DNA of 64,000 nt from Maribacter stanieri (lineage in GTDB: Bacteria; Bacteroidota; Bacteroidia; Flavobacteriales; Flavobacteriaceae). Position numbers and translations under genes: made by a program. Shown piece by piece: positions 8,008 to 16,950 of the stretch. How positions within the stretch are numbered: the stretch's first letter is position 1; each line of letters begins with the position of its first letter. Under the pieces are notes generated by a model. It searched no databases, was not told the DNA's origin, and was given only the letters and a program-made list of their open reading frames with translations. The stretch is from assembly GCF_900112245.1 (NCBI RefSeq), contig NZ_FOYX01000001.1:2157856-2221855 (forward strand), in the 5' to 3' direction.

Positions 8008-9231
8008 TTACTGGTGTGCCGTCAATTGACAAATACGTACAATAACTTCAACAGCTTTTTGCATACTTTCTACCGGTACATATTCATATTTACCGTGAAA
8101 ATTATGTCCGCCTGCAAAAATGTTAGGGCATGGTAAGCCCATGTAGCTCAATTGAGACCCATCGGTACCACCACGTATTGGTTTAATAATTGGTTTTATG
8201 CCGATGTCTTCCATTGCTTTTTTAGCAGTTTCAACAATATGAAAAACTGGTTTAACCTTTTCTTTCATATTAAAATATTGATCTTTTAATTCAAGTGCTA
8301 CACAATTATCAAATTCATGATTGTACTTTTTTACAATGGCTTCTACTAATTCTTTACGCTCATTAAAACGTCTTAAGTCATGGTCCCTTATGATAAGCTC
8401 TACGGTAGCATTTTCAATTTCACCTTCCATATGGTGTACATGAAAAAAGCCATCTCTACCATCCGTTTCTTCCGGTATTTCATGTTTAGGTAATTCGTTT
8501 ATAATCTTATTGGCAATTAGCACGGCATTGACCATTTTACCCTTCGCATATCCAGGGTGTACGCTTTTACCTTTTATAGTGATTTTTGCTCCTGCAGCAT
8601 TGAAGTTTTCATACTCTAGTTCTCCTATTTGACTGCCATCCATAGTGTACGCCCATTCAGCACCAAATTTTTCTACATCAAACTTATGAGCCCCTCTGCC
8701 AATTTCTTCATCCGGAGTAAACCCAATTCTAATAGTACCGTGCTTAATTTCAGGATGATTAACTAAATACTCCATAGCGGTTACTATTTCTGTGATACCT
8801 GCTTTATCATCGGCACCCAAAAGTGTTGTGCCATCTGTGGTTATAATCGTTTGCCCAATGTATTGCAATAAATCATCAAAATAACTTGAAGATAGTATGA
8901 TGTTTTCTTCCTTGTTCAATACAATGTCCTTACCATCATAGTTTTTGATTACTTGTGGTTTTACATTGGTGCCAGAAAAATCTGGTGAAGTATCAAAATG
9001 AGAAATAAAACCTATGGTAGGTACATCATGTTCTACATTAGATGGCAGTGTTGCCATTATATAGGCGTTTTCATCTATGGTAACGTCAGATAAGCCTATA
9101 GCACGTAATTCATCAACTAATTTGTTGGCTAAATTCCATTGCTTTTCAGTGCTCGGTGTGGTCTCTGATGATGAATCGCTCTGTGTATCAATAGTGATGT
9201 AGCTTATGAAACGATCAATAATATGTTGCAT
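8008..9231 (-). CDS. pepT: Peptidase T (tripeptide aminopeptidase)
   Basis: A 407-residue M20B metallopeptidase of the normal family length. Di-zinc ligands and catalytic residues are all visible: SHFDTSPD (His78, Asp80), LGADDKAG (Asp141), FTPDEEIGRG (Glu175 catalytic, Glu176 ligand), YTMDGSQIGE (Asp ligand) and a late GGHNFHGKYE His. It removes N-terminal residues from tripeptides in the cytoplasm. The first gene of a two-gene minus-strand unit with the YdeI-like gene. Confidence 0.96.
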   Translation of the reverse strand: MQHIIDRFISYITIDTQSDSSSETTPSTEKQWNLANKLVDELRAIGLSDVTIDENAYIMATLPSNVEHDVPTIGFISHFDTSPDFSGTNVKPQVIKNYDGKDIVLNKEENIILSSSYFDDLLQYIGQTIITTDGTTLLGADDKAGITEIVTAMEYLVNHPEIKHGTIRIGFTPDEEIGRGAHKFDVEKFGAEWAYTMDGSQIGELEYENFNAAGAKITIKGKSVHPGYAKGKMVNAVLIANKIINELPKHEIPEETDGRDGFFHVHHMEGEIENATVELIIRDHDLRRFNERKELVEAIVKKYNHEFDNCVALELKDQYFNMKEKVKPVFHIVETAKKAMEDIGIKPIIKPIRGGTDGSQLSYMGLPCPNIFAGGHNFHGKYEYVPVESMQKAVEVIVRICQLTAHQ

Positions 9232-9247
9232 TGTAAATGGGTTTTAT

Positions 9248-9255
9248 CAAAAATA
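9248..9255 (-). promoter_or_regulatory. -7 promoter element for pepT
   Basis: Read on the minus strand, TATTTTTG matches the Bacteroidota -7 consensus TAnnTTTG. The predicted start near 9244 leaves a leader of about 13 bases. No clear TTG is present at the -33 position. Confidence 0.45.
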
Positions 9256-9303
9256 AGCTTATAAATTGTAAATTAGTAAACGTAATATTCTATATATTTT
9301 GGC

Positions 9304-9753
9304 ATGGAAAAATTTAAGTATTTAATAATCACAGCTTCTATTTTATTTTTTGTAAAAGTAAATGCACAGGCAGATTGTGTATTAGGGGTTGGGGTTACCA
9401 ATGATTCCGTGATTTCAGATATCTTTCAGCTTAATGAAATGCAAAATGAGAAGCTAATAAGTTTTAGTGCCGAATTAAAATATAGAAATGATGTACTGAG
9501 TAATGAATTGCAGAATGTTGCAGAACGGCATCCACAGAGCAATGTAACCGAATTACGCCAACTAGCAGATAAGTATAAGGCTGTTATGGATAGTATGAAC
9601 AGTGTTCAGTCACTTATTGACAAAAGAATGTTGTCTTTATTCAATCCTAAGCAATATGAGTTATACCGAACATTGTGTAAAGAAGCCAATCGTTCTCCAT
9701 ATTTAGTTATGCCTACAATATATGCCGATAGTATTGTTGATGAAAACAGATAA
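9304..9753 (+). CDS. Secreted helical protein of unknown function
   Basis: A 149-residue protein with an N-terminal signal peptide (cleavage likely after VNAQA, near residue 23). The mature part is predicted mostly helical and contains an LNEMQNEKL segment and, later, LFNPKQYELYRTLC. This arrangement of short 'L-x-x-x-Q' helices is loosely like the LTxxQ motifs of Spy/CpxP-type periplasmic proteins, but it is too weak to assign the family. It is divergent from pepT and 57 bp ahead of pyrD. Confidence 0.65.
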   Translation: MEKFKYLIITASILFFVKVNAQADCVLGVGVTNDSVISDIFQLNEMQNEKLISFSAELKYRNDVLSNELQNVAERHPQSNVTELRQLADKYKAVMDSMNSVQSLIDKRMLSLFNPKQYELYRTLCKEANRSPYLVMPTIYADSIVDENR

Positions 9754-9783
9754 GTTATAATTAACTTTCTCGTTTACAGTTTG

Positions 9784-9791
9784 TACTTTTG
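9784..9791 (+). promoter_or_regulatory. -7 promoter element for pyrD
   Basis: TACTTTTG matches TAnnTTTG and stands 19 bases before the pyrD ATG, the short leader typical of this group. A TTG at -33 is not evident. Confidence 0.45.
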
Positions 9792-9810
9792 CGACTTCTA
9801 AAATATATAC

Positions 9811-10857
9811 ATGTACAGGCTTATTATCAGACCTATTTTGTTTCTGTTAGACCCAGAAAAAGTTCATCATATTAGTTTTTCGAGTATAAAGTTTTTTTCT
9901 AAAATAGGACTTACTAGTCTTATGAAATCTATGTTTGCCGTCGAGGATAAACGTTTGGAGAAAGAACTTTTTGGCTTAAAATTTAAGAACCCTGTAGGGT
10001 TGGCAGCTGGTTTTGATAAAAACGCAGTGTTGTATAACGAGCTATCGGATTTCGGATTCGGATTTGTAGAAATAGGGACACTTACACCCAAACCACAAGA
10101 AGGAAATCCTAAAAAGAGATTATTCCGTCTTAAAGCGGATAAAGCAATCATAAACCGAATGGGTTTTAATAATAAAGGTGTTTTTGAAGCGGTAGAAAAT
10201 TTAAAAAAAGAGCATAAAGTTTTAATAGGTGGTAACATTGGTAAGAATAAAATAACACCTAATAATGAAGCTATCAAAGACTATTTAATTTGTTTTGATG
10301 CCTTGTTTGATCATGTAGATTACTTTGTGGTGAATGTTAGTTCACCAAATACACCAGGTTTAAGAGAGTTGCAAGACAAAGAGCCTTTAACGGCATTGTT
10401 GAACGAACTTCAATTGGAAAACTCTAAACTTAGTAAACGTAAAAGCACAAAGCGTAAGCCAATTCTACTAAAAATAGCACCAGATCTTACAGATAGTCAG
10501 TTGTTAGATATTATTGAAATTGTAAGTACTACTACCATAGATGGCGTTATTGCAACAAACACAACCATTTCTAGAGAGAATTTAAAATCGCACGCACTTT
10601 TAATAGAAGAGGCTGGCGGACTTAGTGGTGCTCCTTTAAAAGACAGAAGTACAGAGGTGATTAGGTTTTTAGCGGAAAAAAGTAACAAAGCATTTCCAAT
10701 TATTGGGGTAGGAGGTATTAACTCTGCCGAAGATGCTATTGAAAAATTAGATGCAGGTGCAGATTTAATACAACTTTGGACAGGTTTTGTATATGAGGGA
10801 CCGGGTTTGGTAAAGAAAATTAATGAAGCTTTATTAGAAAGAACAGCAGAAGCCTAA
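9811..10857 (+). CDS. pyrD: Dihydroorotate dehydrogenase (quinone), class 2
   Basis: A 348-residue FMN enzyme that oxidises dihydroorotate to orotate in pyrimidine synthesis and passes electrons to membrane quinone. The class 2 marks are the N-terminal helical extension (1-45, [20 protein letters not shown]) that docks on the membrane, the AAGFDKN block (65-71), and [10 protein letters not shown] (175-184) with the catalytic Ser that replaces the Cys of class 1 enzymes. Phosphate-binding segments ATNTT and GVGGI follow. The family's usual length is kept. Confidence 0.97.
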   Translation: MYRLIIRPILFLLDPEKVHHISFSSIKFFSKIGLTSLMKSMFAVEDKRLEKELFGLKFKNPVGLAAGFDKNAVLYNELSDFGFGFVEIGTLTPKPQEGNPKKRLFRLKADKAIINRMGFNNKGVFEAVENLKKEHKVLIGGNIGKNKITPNNEAIKDYLICFDALFDHVDYFVVNVSSPNTPGLRELQDKEPLTALLNELQLENSKLSKRKSTKRKPILLKIAPDLTDSQLLDIIEIVSTTTIDGVIATNTTISRENLKSHALLIEEAGGLSGAPLKDRSTEVIRFLAEKSNKAFPIIGVGGINSAEDAIEKLDAGADLIQLWTGFVYEGPGLVKKINEALLERTAEA

Positions 10858-10883
10858 TACAATATACTACAGCTAAAAAGAAT

Positions 10884-10917
10884 AAATGCCTTTGTACGAA
10901 CGTGTACAAAAGCATTT
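10884..10917. terminator. Intrinsic terminator between pyrD and the Dabb gene
   Basis: Arms AAATGCCTTTGTAC (10884-10897) and GTACAAAAGCATTT (10904-10917) pair with one mismatch around a 6-base loop, followed by a T-rich tract. The genes converge here and the stem may serve both. Confidence 0.75.
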
Positions 10918-10938
10918 GTTTTTATTTGAGATTTTATT

Positions 10939-11349
10939 TTAATTTTTGATCCAAAAATCAACCACAAAAACATCTTCCAAATGTGGGGTTAAAACTGCAC
11001 CAAAGGCTTTGTGGTCAGGGTGAGGTAAATATATGGCACGATCTTCTTCGCTTTCAAAAGTAAGAATGAAAGCATGGGTAAACCCTTTATCCAGTCCTTC
11101 TGGGCTATTGTTCAAGCCCCATTCATAACCTTTGATTTGTTCAATTTTAGAAGGTAATGCGCTAAAAGCATCTTCAACTTGCTTTATTTGAGCAGGTGTA
11201 GTCCCTTCTTTAAATTTAAAAAAAACGGTGTGCCTTAAAAGGCTGTCGGTTTTGATCATTTTAGTTGCTGTTATATTTTCATTTGTTGAAGCAAATGCAG
11301 AGGTCATAAACGAAATGCTAATTAATAATACCAGTACTTTAATTTTCAT
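10939..11349 (-). CDS. Secreted Dabb (stress-responsive A/B barrel) domain protein
   Basis: The start chosen is the ATG at 11349, which puts a clean signal peptide (MKIKVLVLLISISFMTSAFAS) at the N-terminus; a start 21 bases upstream would add seven charged residues in front of it. The mature ~100 residues are one Dabb domain (LLRHTVFFKFKEGTT, HPDHKAFG, VFVVDFWIKN), a dimeric ferredoxin-like barrel. Dabb proteins include small enzymes and stress proteins; no specific activity can be assigned. The His-containing HPDHKAF block is the usual conserved patch. Confidence 0.82.
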   Translation of the reverse strand: MKIKVLVLLISISFMTSAFASTNENITATKMIKTDSLLRHTVFFKFKEGTTPAQIKQVEDAFSALPSKIEQIKGYEWGLNNSPEGLDKGFTHAFILTFESEEDRAIYLPHPDHKAFGAVLTPHLEDVFVVDFWIKN

Positions 11350-11435
11350 AGTGTCTTTATTTTTAAACAAGATATTAAAAATAGGTGTAATTCTGGGTTA
11401 TTCGTACATTTCGAGAAGAACTTAAAACTCCTGAA

Positions 11436-12056
11436 TTGAATTACGATATTTTACTTGCCTTTTCTGTAGCTACCTTCATTTTGTCTCTATCGCCTGGTCC
11501 TGATAATATTTTTGTTCTAATACAGAGTATAAGTAATGGTAAAAAACAAGGACTAGCAGTTGTTGCAGGTTTAATGTCCGGTTGTTTAGTACATACTTCT
11601 CTTTTGGCATTTGGTGTGTCTGCCATCATAAAAAATAACCCAACCATATTTACGGGTATTAAAGCATTTGGAGCTGCGTATTTACTGTATCTCGCAATAC
11701 TGGTATATAGAGGAGGTGATGCTATAGCCATAGAGGGGGAATCAAAGAATAAAAAAAGCTTAGGGGCATTATATAAACAAGGATTTATAATGAATGTATT
11801 AAACCCAAAGGTGATTATATTCTTTCTGGCTTTTTTCCCTGGGTTTCTATTTTCAGACTCTTTAAGTAATGTGTTCCAATTTTATACGCTGGGTTTGTTG
11901 TTTATTCTGGTTTCATCAATTGTATTTAGTGGTATTGCCATTTTATCTGGTCAGATTTCAACATTTATAAAAACTAAAGAACATACTGGTTTTATATTAA
12001 AATGGGTACAGATTATAGTGTTCACTGGTATCGCTATTTATTTATTCTTCGGTTAG
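11436..12056 (+). CDS. LysE/RhtB family amino-acid exporter
   Basis: A 206-residue membrane protein with about six helices and the family's N-terminal signature LSLSPGPDNIFVL (about 16-28) and the later NVLNPKVIIFFLAFFPGF block. Members export lysine, threonine, homoserine or similar solutes from the cytoplasm; the substrate here is unknown. The start is TTG: no in-frame ATG precedes the conserved MNYDILLAF-like beginning, and a near-consensus -7 element (TACATTTC, 11405-11412) would give a ~20-base leader to this TTG. Confidence 0.88.
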   Translation: MNYDILLAFSVATFILSLSPGPDNIFVLIQSISNGKKQGLAVVAGLMSGCLVHTSLLAFGVSAIIKNNPTIFTGIKAFGAAYLLYLAILVYRGGDAIAIEGESKNKKSLGALYKQGFIMNVLNPKVIIFFLAFFPGFLFSDSLSNVFQFYTLGLLFILVSSIVFSGIAILSGQISTFIKTKEHTGFILKWVQIIVFTGIAIYLFFG

Positions 12057-12109
12057 TTTATTTAAAACATTAATATGACATACTTATTTAGAGTTCGTAT
12101 TTTTACATA

Positions 12110-12979
12110 ATGTCTAATTCTAAGCTTAAAATAGTTGAATGTCCTAGGGATGCCATGCAAGGCATTAAAACATTTATACCAACTAATGAAAAGGTTAGGT
12201 ATATACAATCATTGTTAGGTTGTGGTTTTGATACCCTTGATTTTGGGAGTTTTGTTTCTCCCAAAGCAATACCGCAAATGGTAGATACCGCAGAGGTGCT
12301 AGCTAAGCTGGATCTTTCAAAGACAAACTCAAAGTTACTGTCTATTGTGGCAAATGTACGTGGAGCGGAAGATGCCGTTTCTCATCCAGAAGTAGATTAT
12401 TTAGGTTTTCCCTTCTCTATTTCAGAGAATTTTCAAATGCGAAACACGCATAAGACCATAGCACAATCTGTAGAGACTTTGCAAGAGATATTTAATTTAG
12501 CCGATGCGGCCAATAAAGAGGTGGTTACTTATATATCTATGGGGTTTGGTAATCCATATGGTGACCCTTGGGATATTGATATAGTTGGCGAGTGGACAGA
12601 GAAACTCGCAAAAATGGGAGCTAAAATATTGTCACTTTCCGATACTGTTGGATCTTCAGACCCAGAAACCATTTCTTATTTATTCTCTAATCTTATTCCT
12701 AAATACCCAAGTATTGAATTTGGCGCGCATTTACATACCACTCCTACTAAATGGCATGAGAAAGTTGCTGCTGCATACGAATCTGGTTGTAGACGGTTTG
12801 ATGGTGCAATACAAGGATTTGGTGGCTGCCCAATGGCTAAAGATGATTTAACGGGTAATATGCCAACTGAGAAAATGCTATCGTATTTTACATCAGAAAA
12901 AGTAGAATCTGGCGTTAATTGGATGGCTTTTGAAGCTTCCTATAATAAGGCTACAGAATTGTTTTCTAAATATCATTAA
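12110..12979 (+). CDS. Hydroxymethylglutaryl-CoA lyase family protein
   Basis: A 289-residue TIM-barrel lyase. The substrate and metal residues of the HMG-CoA lyase family are present: PRD (12-14), GAHLHTT with the metal His pair 207/209, and GFGGCPMA (237-243), the signature with catalytic Cys240. The family cleaves 3-hydroxy-3-methylglutaryl-CoA to acetoacetate and acetyl-CoA in leucine degradation. The N-terminal signature is altered (ECPRDAMQG instead of EVGPRDGLQ), so a related acyl-CoA substrate is possible. No other leucine-catabolism gene lies beside it in this window. Confidence 0.87.
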   Translation: MSNSKLKIVECPRDAMQGIKTFIPTNEKVRYIQSLLGCGFDTLDFGSFVSPKAIPQMVDTAEVLAKLDLSKTNSKLLSIVANVRGAEDAVSHPEVDYLGFPFSISENFQMRNTHKTIAQSVETLQEIFNLADAANKEVVTYISMGFGNPYGDPWDIDIVGEWTEKLAKMGAKILSLSDTVGSSDPETISYLFSNLIPKYPSIEFGAHLHTTPTKWHEKVAAAYESGCRRFDGAIQGFGGCPMAKDDLTGNMPTEKMLSYFTSEKVESGVNWMAFEASYNKATELFSKYH

Positions 12980-13012
12980 TACCTACCTTTTTTCATTTTA
13001 ATCAATAGTAAT

Positions 13013-13025
13013 ACCTTGCTAAGGT
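13013..13025 (+). terminator. Weak hairpin after the HMG-CoA lyase gene
   Basis: ACCTT-GCT-AAGGT followed by TATTTAGATTT. The stem is only 5 bp and the T-tract is interrupted, so it is a weak terminator candidate. Confidence 0.3.
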
Positions 13026-13059
13026 TATTTAGATTTAATACAGATAAGCTTTGTTAAGT

Positions 13060-13101
13060 CGAATTTAGATTATAAATTCGCGCTCCGTTAATAATTAACG
13101 G
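13060..13101 (+). promoter_or_regulatory. Two inverted repeats upstream of the porin operon
   Basis: IR1 is CGAATTTA-N5-TAAATTCG (13060-13067 and 13073-13080). IR2 is CCGTTAAT-A-ATTAACGG (13085-13101). Both are perfect, adjacent, and end 23 bases before the porin ATG. They look like operator sites or leader hairpins. No regulator gene is adjacent, so the factor is unknown. Confidence 0.5.
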
Positions 13102-13123
13102 CCTGTAAAGAAAATTTATCTTG

Positions 13124-14302
13124 ATGAAATACGCTTATCTATTTATTTTGTTATTGTCGGCTAGCTTTTTACAGGCTCAGACTAAAACAGATTCAATTAC
13201 ATTAGTTCCCCAAACTCAAATCAATGCCGCGCAAAGATTACTGTCAGGTAATTATGCATCTGCAGTTACCGTTGGTGCTTATGCAGAGATGTTATATAAT
13301 CAGCCAGAAGGTGATAATGGTGAATTAGACGTGCAAAGAATGGTTTTGCTTTTTGGATATCGTTTTAATGATAAAACACAATTTGTTACAGAGGTTGAGC
13401 TAGAGCATGTTAATGAAATATTTGTAGAACAAGCATTTGTAAATTATTCCGTTGGAAATAATGTGAGCTTACGAGGTGGTTTAATGTTGGTGCCCATGGG
13501 AATTATTAATGAATTTCATGAGCCAACAACTTTTAATGGTACTGAAAGACCGGGAATGGATAATGCTATTGTACCAACTACATGGCGTGAAATTGGTGTT
13601 GGAGTTGCAGGTAGGTTCAATGATATTAATTTAGGATATCAGGCATATGTTTTTAACGGTTTTAAATCTACAGAGGCTAATGGTGCTGGTGGTTTGTCTG
13701 GATTGTTAGGAGGCTCTAGCGGATTACGAGGTGGTCGCCAAAAAGCAATACAATCTACTATAGATAGCCCTACATTGTCTACTAAATTAGATTATTACGG
13801 TATTTCTGGCCTTCGCTTAGGTCTTTCTACTTATTTTGGAAAAACACAGGCAGAAGATGATATAGAAACTTTGGAAGGAGCAAATATTGGTATAGCAATG
13901 GTTGGTGTCGATGCACGTTATGCATATGATCGTTTTACGGCAAGGGGACAGTTTATAAATGCTTCTTTATCAGATACAGAAGAGTATAATACGGCTACTG
14001 GTAGAGATTTAGGTAGTGCTCTAAGAGGATTTTATGTGGAAGGAGCTTATAATTTATTGGCAATGGACAAAGAACAAAAATTATATGTTTTTACAAGGTA
14101 CGAACAGTATGATACCCATGCTAATACAGCGGGTAGTTTGATACGTAATGAGGCATATGACAGAACAGATGTTACTACAGGATTAACATATCATATTGCT
14201 CCAGGTGTTGTTTTAAAAGGAGATTATCAGTTTCGTAGCAATGCCTTAGAAGGAGATGATATTAAGGATAGACTTAATTTTGGAATTGGCGTTTGGTTTT
14301 AA
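13124..14302 (+). CDS. Outer-membrane porin-like beta-barrel protein
   Basis: A 392-residue protein from the ATG at 13124 (an in-frame TTG directly before it is unlikely). The signal peptide is MKYAYLFILLLSASFLQAQ. The mature chain alternates short amphipathic strands with polar loops and ends in LNFGIGVWF, the terminal-Phe pattern read by the outer-membrane insertion machinery. Recognisable strand blocks are RMVLLFGYRFNDKTQFVTEV and LRGGLMLVPMGIINE. A Gly-rich loop (GGLSGLLGGSSGLRGG) lies near residue 190. It heads a unit with an FMN-binding protein and a small membrane protein (23 bases and then overlapping), implying a shared envelope function. Substrate unknown. Confidence 0.82.
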   Translation: MKYAYLFILLLSASFLQAQTKTDSITLVPQTQINAAQRLLSGNYASAVTVGAYAEMLYNQPEGDNGELDVQRMVLLFGYRFNDKTQFVTEVELEHVNEIFVEQAFVNYSVGNNVSLRGGLMLVPMGIINEFHEPTTFNGTERPGMDNAIVPTTWREIGVGVAGRFNDINLGYQAYVFNGFKSTEANGAGGLSGLLGGSSGLRGGRQKAIQSTIDSPTLSTKLDYYGISGLRLGLSTYFGKTQAEDDIETLEGANIGIAMVGVDARYAYDRFTARGQFINASLSDTEEYNTATGRDLGSALRGFYVEGAYNLLAMDKEQKLYVFTRYEQYDTHANTAGSLIRNEAYDRTDVTTGLTYHIAPGVVLKGDYQFRSNALEGDDIKDRLNFGIGVWF

Positions 14303-14325
14303 TAGAATTACTTAAGTTTCCAATT

Positions 14326-14862
14326 ATGAAAAAGAAGGTTGTAAAATCAGTTGTGAGCATGCTTACCATAGCCATGGTAATGGGATTTGGTTTACCCAAA
14401 AATCTTCAGAAAAAAGTAGATAAGGAAATTACAGGTTATTTCGAAATTGAAACTTTTACAATGGAGTCTATTCCTGTCCAAAATAACTTAAATAAAGATT
14501 TGCCAAGTAAAATTACGGGCGAGAATTTATTTAAATTATTTGATGGTAAAAGTCTTATTGGATATATGTTCATTGAACAGGCACCAAGTAAAACCGCACA
14601 GTTTGACTATATGGTTTTATTGGATAAAAATTTTAAAATTTTACATTCCAAGGTTCTTATTTACCGAGAAGAATATGGTGGCGAAATAGGAAGTAAGCGC
14701 TGGCTTAAACAGTTTGTTGGTAAAATACCTGGTGATAGGGTAGATCATAAAACAAATATTGATGGTATTGCAGGAGCTACTATTTCGGTTCGTTCTATGA
14801 CTAATGCCATTGATGACCTTTTACAAACACTTACTATATTGCAGGAAAATAAAGTATTATAA
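14326..14862 (+). CDS. Exported FMN-binding domain protein
   Basis: A 178-residue protein; the ATG at 14326 places a membrane or signal helix (about 5-22) at the N-terminus. The FMN_bind domain covers about 60-172. DGIAGAT (146-152) fits the ApbE-type flavinylation motif DGxxxGAT, in which Thr152 would carry covalent FMN through a phosphoester; the first Ser/Thr of the motif is Ala here. EEYGGEIGSKRWLKQF (115-130) matches the rest of the domain. Such proteins act as one-electron carriers on the periplasmic side (NqrC/RnfG relatives). No apbE, nqr or rnf gene is in the window. The gene overlaps the next one (TAATG). Confidence 0.83.
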   Translation: MKKKVVKSVVSMLTIAMVMGFGLPKNLQKKVDKEITGYFEIETFTMESIPVQNNLNKDLPSKITGENLFKLFDGKSLIGYMFIEQAPSKTAQFDYMVLLDKNFKILHSKVLIYREEYGGEIGSKRWLKQFVGKIPGDRVDHKTNIDGIAGATISVRSMTNAIDDLLQTLTILQENKVL

Positions 14863-15374
14863 TGGAATTTAATGGTCTTTTATTAAAGCTTCCAAAAGCA
14901 ATTCGCTTATTTATAGGGGCTTTTGTAATTGTACTTTCTATTGGCTATTATACAGGTTTGTTATTTGTTTCAGAAACAAGTACTTCTAATCCTAGTGGTA
15001 TAGAAGAGAATTATCTTGGCAATGAAGCAGATGAAAACGCAGAGATTATGAAGTTCAAGAAAAGTAAAAGACAAATGCTGACTATTGTTCATACGCACAT
15101 ACTGTCCATGTCTTTTATCTTTTTTTTATTAGGTGTTTTAGTTTGGTTGACTAATTTGCCAACACGGTTGAAACTCTTTTTAACTATTGAACCATTTTTA
15201 TCGGTTTTACTCACTTTTGGCGGAATTTACTTTTTATGGTCAGGGATATCTTGGTTTAAATATATAGTAATGTTATCAGGTTTTTTAATGACCGCTACAT
15301 ATACTGCATCTGCTTTAATCGTCTTGTATCAATTAACATTTTCAGTGAAGAACGCTAATATTATTAACCAATAA
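14862..15374 (+). CDS. Four-helix membrane protein with HxH motif, unknown family
   Basis: A 170-residue protein with four predicted membrane helices (about 13-36, 72-96, 105-126, 133-158). The first loop (37-70) is polar, with GIEENYLGNEADENAEIM, probably periplasmic. The start of helix 2 has His77-Thr-His79, which could bind haem or metal, but this is inference. No family is recognised. The start codon overlaps the stop of the flavoprotein gene, so the two are translationally coupled. The likely role is a membrane electron-transfer partner of the flavoprotein or a membrane anchor for it. Confidence 0.7.
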   Translation: MEFNGLLLKLPKAIRLFIGAFVIVLSIGYYTGLLFVSETSTSNPSGIEENYLGNEADENAEIMKFKKSKRQMLTIVHTHILSMSFIFFLLGVLVWLTNLPTRLKLFLTIEPFLSVLLTFGGIYFLWSGISWFKYIVMLSGFLMTATYTASALIVLYQLTFSVKNANIINQ

Positions 15375-15381
15375 TATTCAC

Positions 15382-15389
15382 TATATTTG
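15382..15389 (+). promoter_or_regulatory. -7 promoter element for guaB
   Basis: TATATTTG matches TAnnTTTG; the transcript would start near 15393, 20 bases before the ATG at 15414. This excludes the longer reading frame starting at 15387. Confidence 0.5.
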
Positions 15390-15413
15390 CACGCAATTAA
15401 ATCCTTAATTGCT

Positions 15414-16886
15414 ATGCAAGCCCATCAAAATAAAATTCTAGGAGAAGGTCTAACTTACGATGACGTATTATTAGTACCTGCATATTCTGAAGTACTTCCA
15501 AGAGAAGTCAATATTCAGACAAAATTCACAAGAAACATTACAATTAACGTGCCTATTATATCTGCAGCGATGGATACGGTTACGGAGTCTAGAATGGCAA
15601 TTGCCATGGCTCAAGAAGGTGGTATTGGTGTATTGCACAAGAATATGACTATTGAGCAGCAGGCAATGAAGGTAAGAAAGGTGAAAAGGGCTGAAAGCGG
15701 AATGATTTTAGATCCGGTAACCTTGCCTTTAGATTCTAAAGTAAAAGATGCCAAGGCCAATATGAAGGAGTATAGCATTGGTGGTATTCCAATTGTTGAT
15801 GCTAAAGGAAAACTATTAGGTATTGTAACCAATAGGGATTTACGTTTCGAAAAAAATAACGAAAGACCTATATCTGAGGTTATGACTTCAGAAAACTTGG
15901 TAACTGCAGAAGAAGGAACTTCATTATCTGAAGCAGAAGATATTCTACAACAACATAAAATTGAAAAATTACCGGTCGTAACTAAAGATAATATCTTGGT
16001 AGGATTGATAACTTTTAGAGATATTACAAAATTAACCCAGAAGCCTATAGCGAATAAAGATCAATATGGTCGTTTAAGAGTGGCAGCAGCTTTGGGTGTT
16101 ACCGGTGATGCTGTAGATAGAGCAGAAGCTTTGGTAAATGCAGGGGTAGATGCAGTAGTTATAGATACAGCACATGGACATACGAAAGGTGTTGTGGCGG
16201 TATTGCAAGCGGTAAAGAAAAAGTTCCCTAATCTAGATGTTATTGTAGGTAACATTGCTACGGGTGAAGCGGCAAAATATTTAGTAGATGCAGGTGCAGA
16301 TGCAGTCAAAGTAGGTATTGGTCCTGGTTCTATTTGTACTACTCGTGTAGTTGCGGGCGTTGGTTTTCCTCAATTTTCTGCTGTATTAGAAGTAGCGGCA
16401 GCTATAAAAGGTTCTGGAGTTCCTGTTATTGCAGATGGTGGTATTCGTTACACTGGTGATATTCCTAAGGCTATTGCAGCAGGCGCAGATACCGTAATGT
16501 TAGGTTCGCTATTGGCAGGTACAAAAGAGTCACCTGGAGAAACTATTATTTACGAAGGAAGAAAGTTTAAATCTTATAGAGGAATGGGTTCTGTTGAAGC
16601 CATGAAACAAGGAAGTAAAGATCGTTATTTTCAAGATGTTGAAGATGATATTAAAAAATTAGTGCCAGAAGGTATTGTAGGTCGTGTACCTTACAAAGGT
16701 GATTTATTTGAAAGTATTCATCAGTTTATTGGTGGACTTAGAGCCGGTATGGGATATTGTGGCGCTAAAGATATTGCAACATTACAGGACAATGGTAGAT
16801 TTGTTAAGATCACAGCCAGTGGTATTAATGAAAGTCACCCACATGATGTAACTATTACAAAGGAGAGTCCAAATTACAGTAGATAG
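15414..16886 (+). CDS. guaB: IMP dehydrogenase
   Basis: A 490-residue enzyme that oxidises IMP to XMP, the first step toward GMP. The start [20 protein letters not shown] is the usual N-terminus. Two CBS domains (about 90-205) interrupt the barrel. The catalytic loop GPGSICTTR has Cys308 in this numbering, followed by [10 protein letters not shown] for IMP and the flap block [10 protein letters not shown]. Length and motifs are complete. It is followed by a strong terminator shared with the convergent aminopeptidase gene. Confidence 0.97.
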   Translation: MQAHQNKILGEGLTYDDVLLVPAYSEVLPREVNIQTKFTRNITINVPIISAAMDTVTESRMAIAMAQEGGIGVLHKNMTIEQQAMKVRKVKRAESGMILDPVTLPLDSKVKDAKANMKEYSIGGIPIVDAKGKLLGIVTNRDLRFEKNNERPISEVMTSENLVTAEEGTSLSEAEDILQQHKIEKLPVVTKDNILVGLITFRDITKLTQKPIANKDQYGRLRVAAALGVTGDAVDRAEALVNAGVDAVVIDTAHGHTKGVVAVLQAVKKKFPNLDVIVGNIATGEAAKYLVDAGADAVKVGIGPGSICTTRVVAGVGFPQFSAVLEVAAAIKGSGVPVIADGGIRYTGDIPKAIAAGADTVMLGSLLAGTKESPGETIIYEGRKFKSYRGMGSVEAMKQGSKDRYFQDVEDDIKKLVPEGIVGRVPYKGDLFESIHQFIGGLRAGMGYCGAKDIATLQDNGRFVKITASGINESHPHDVTITKESPNYSR

Positions 16887-16906
16887 AAAATTAAATATTG
16901 ATTATA

Positions 16907-16937
16907 AAAAAAGAGGTCTATTATAGACCTCTTTTTT
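16907..16937. terminator. Bidirectional intrinsic terminator, guaB / M1 peptidase
   Basis: A 14-bp perfect stem AAAAAAGAGGTCTA (16907-16920), loop TTA, and its complement (16924-16937), with A and T runs on the two sides, between convergent genes. Confidence 0.92.
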
Positions 16938-16950
16938 ATGTCTCAAAATA

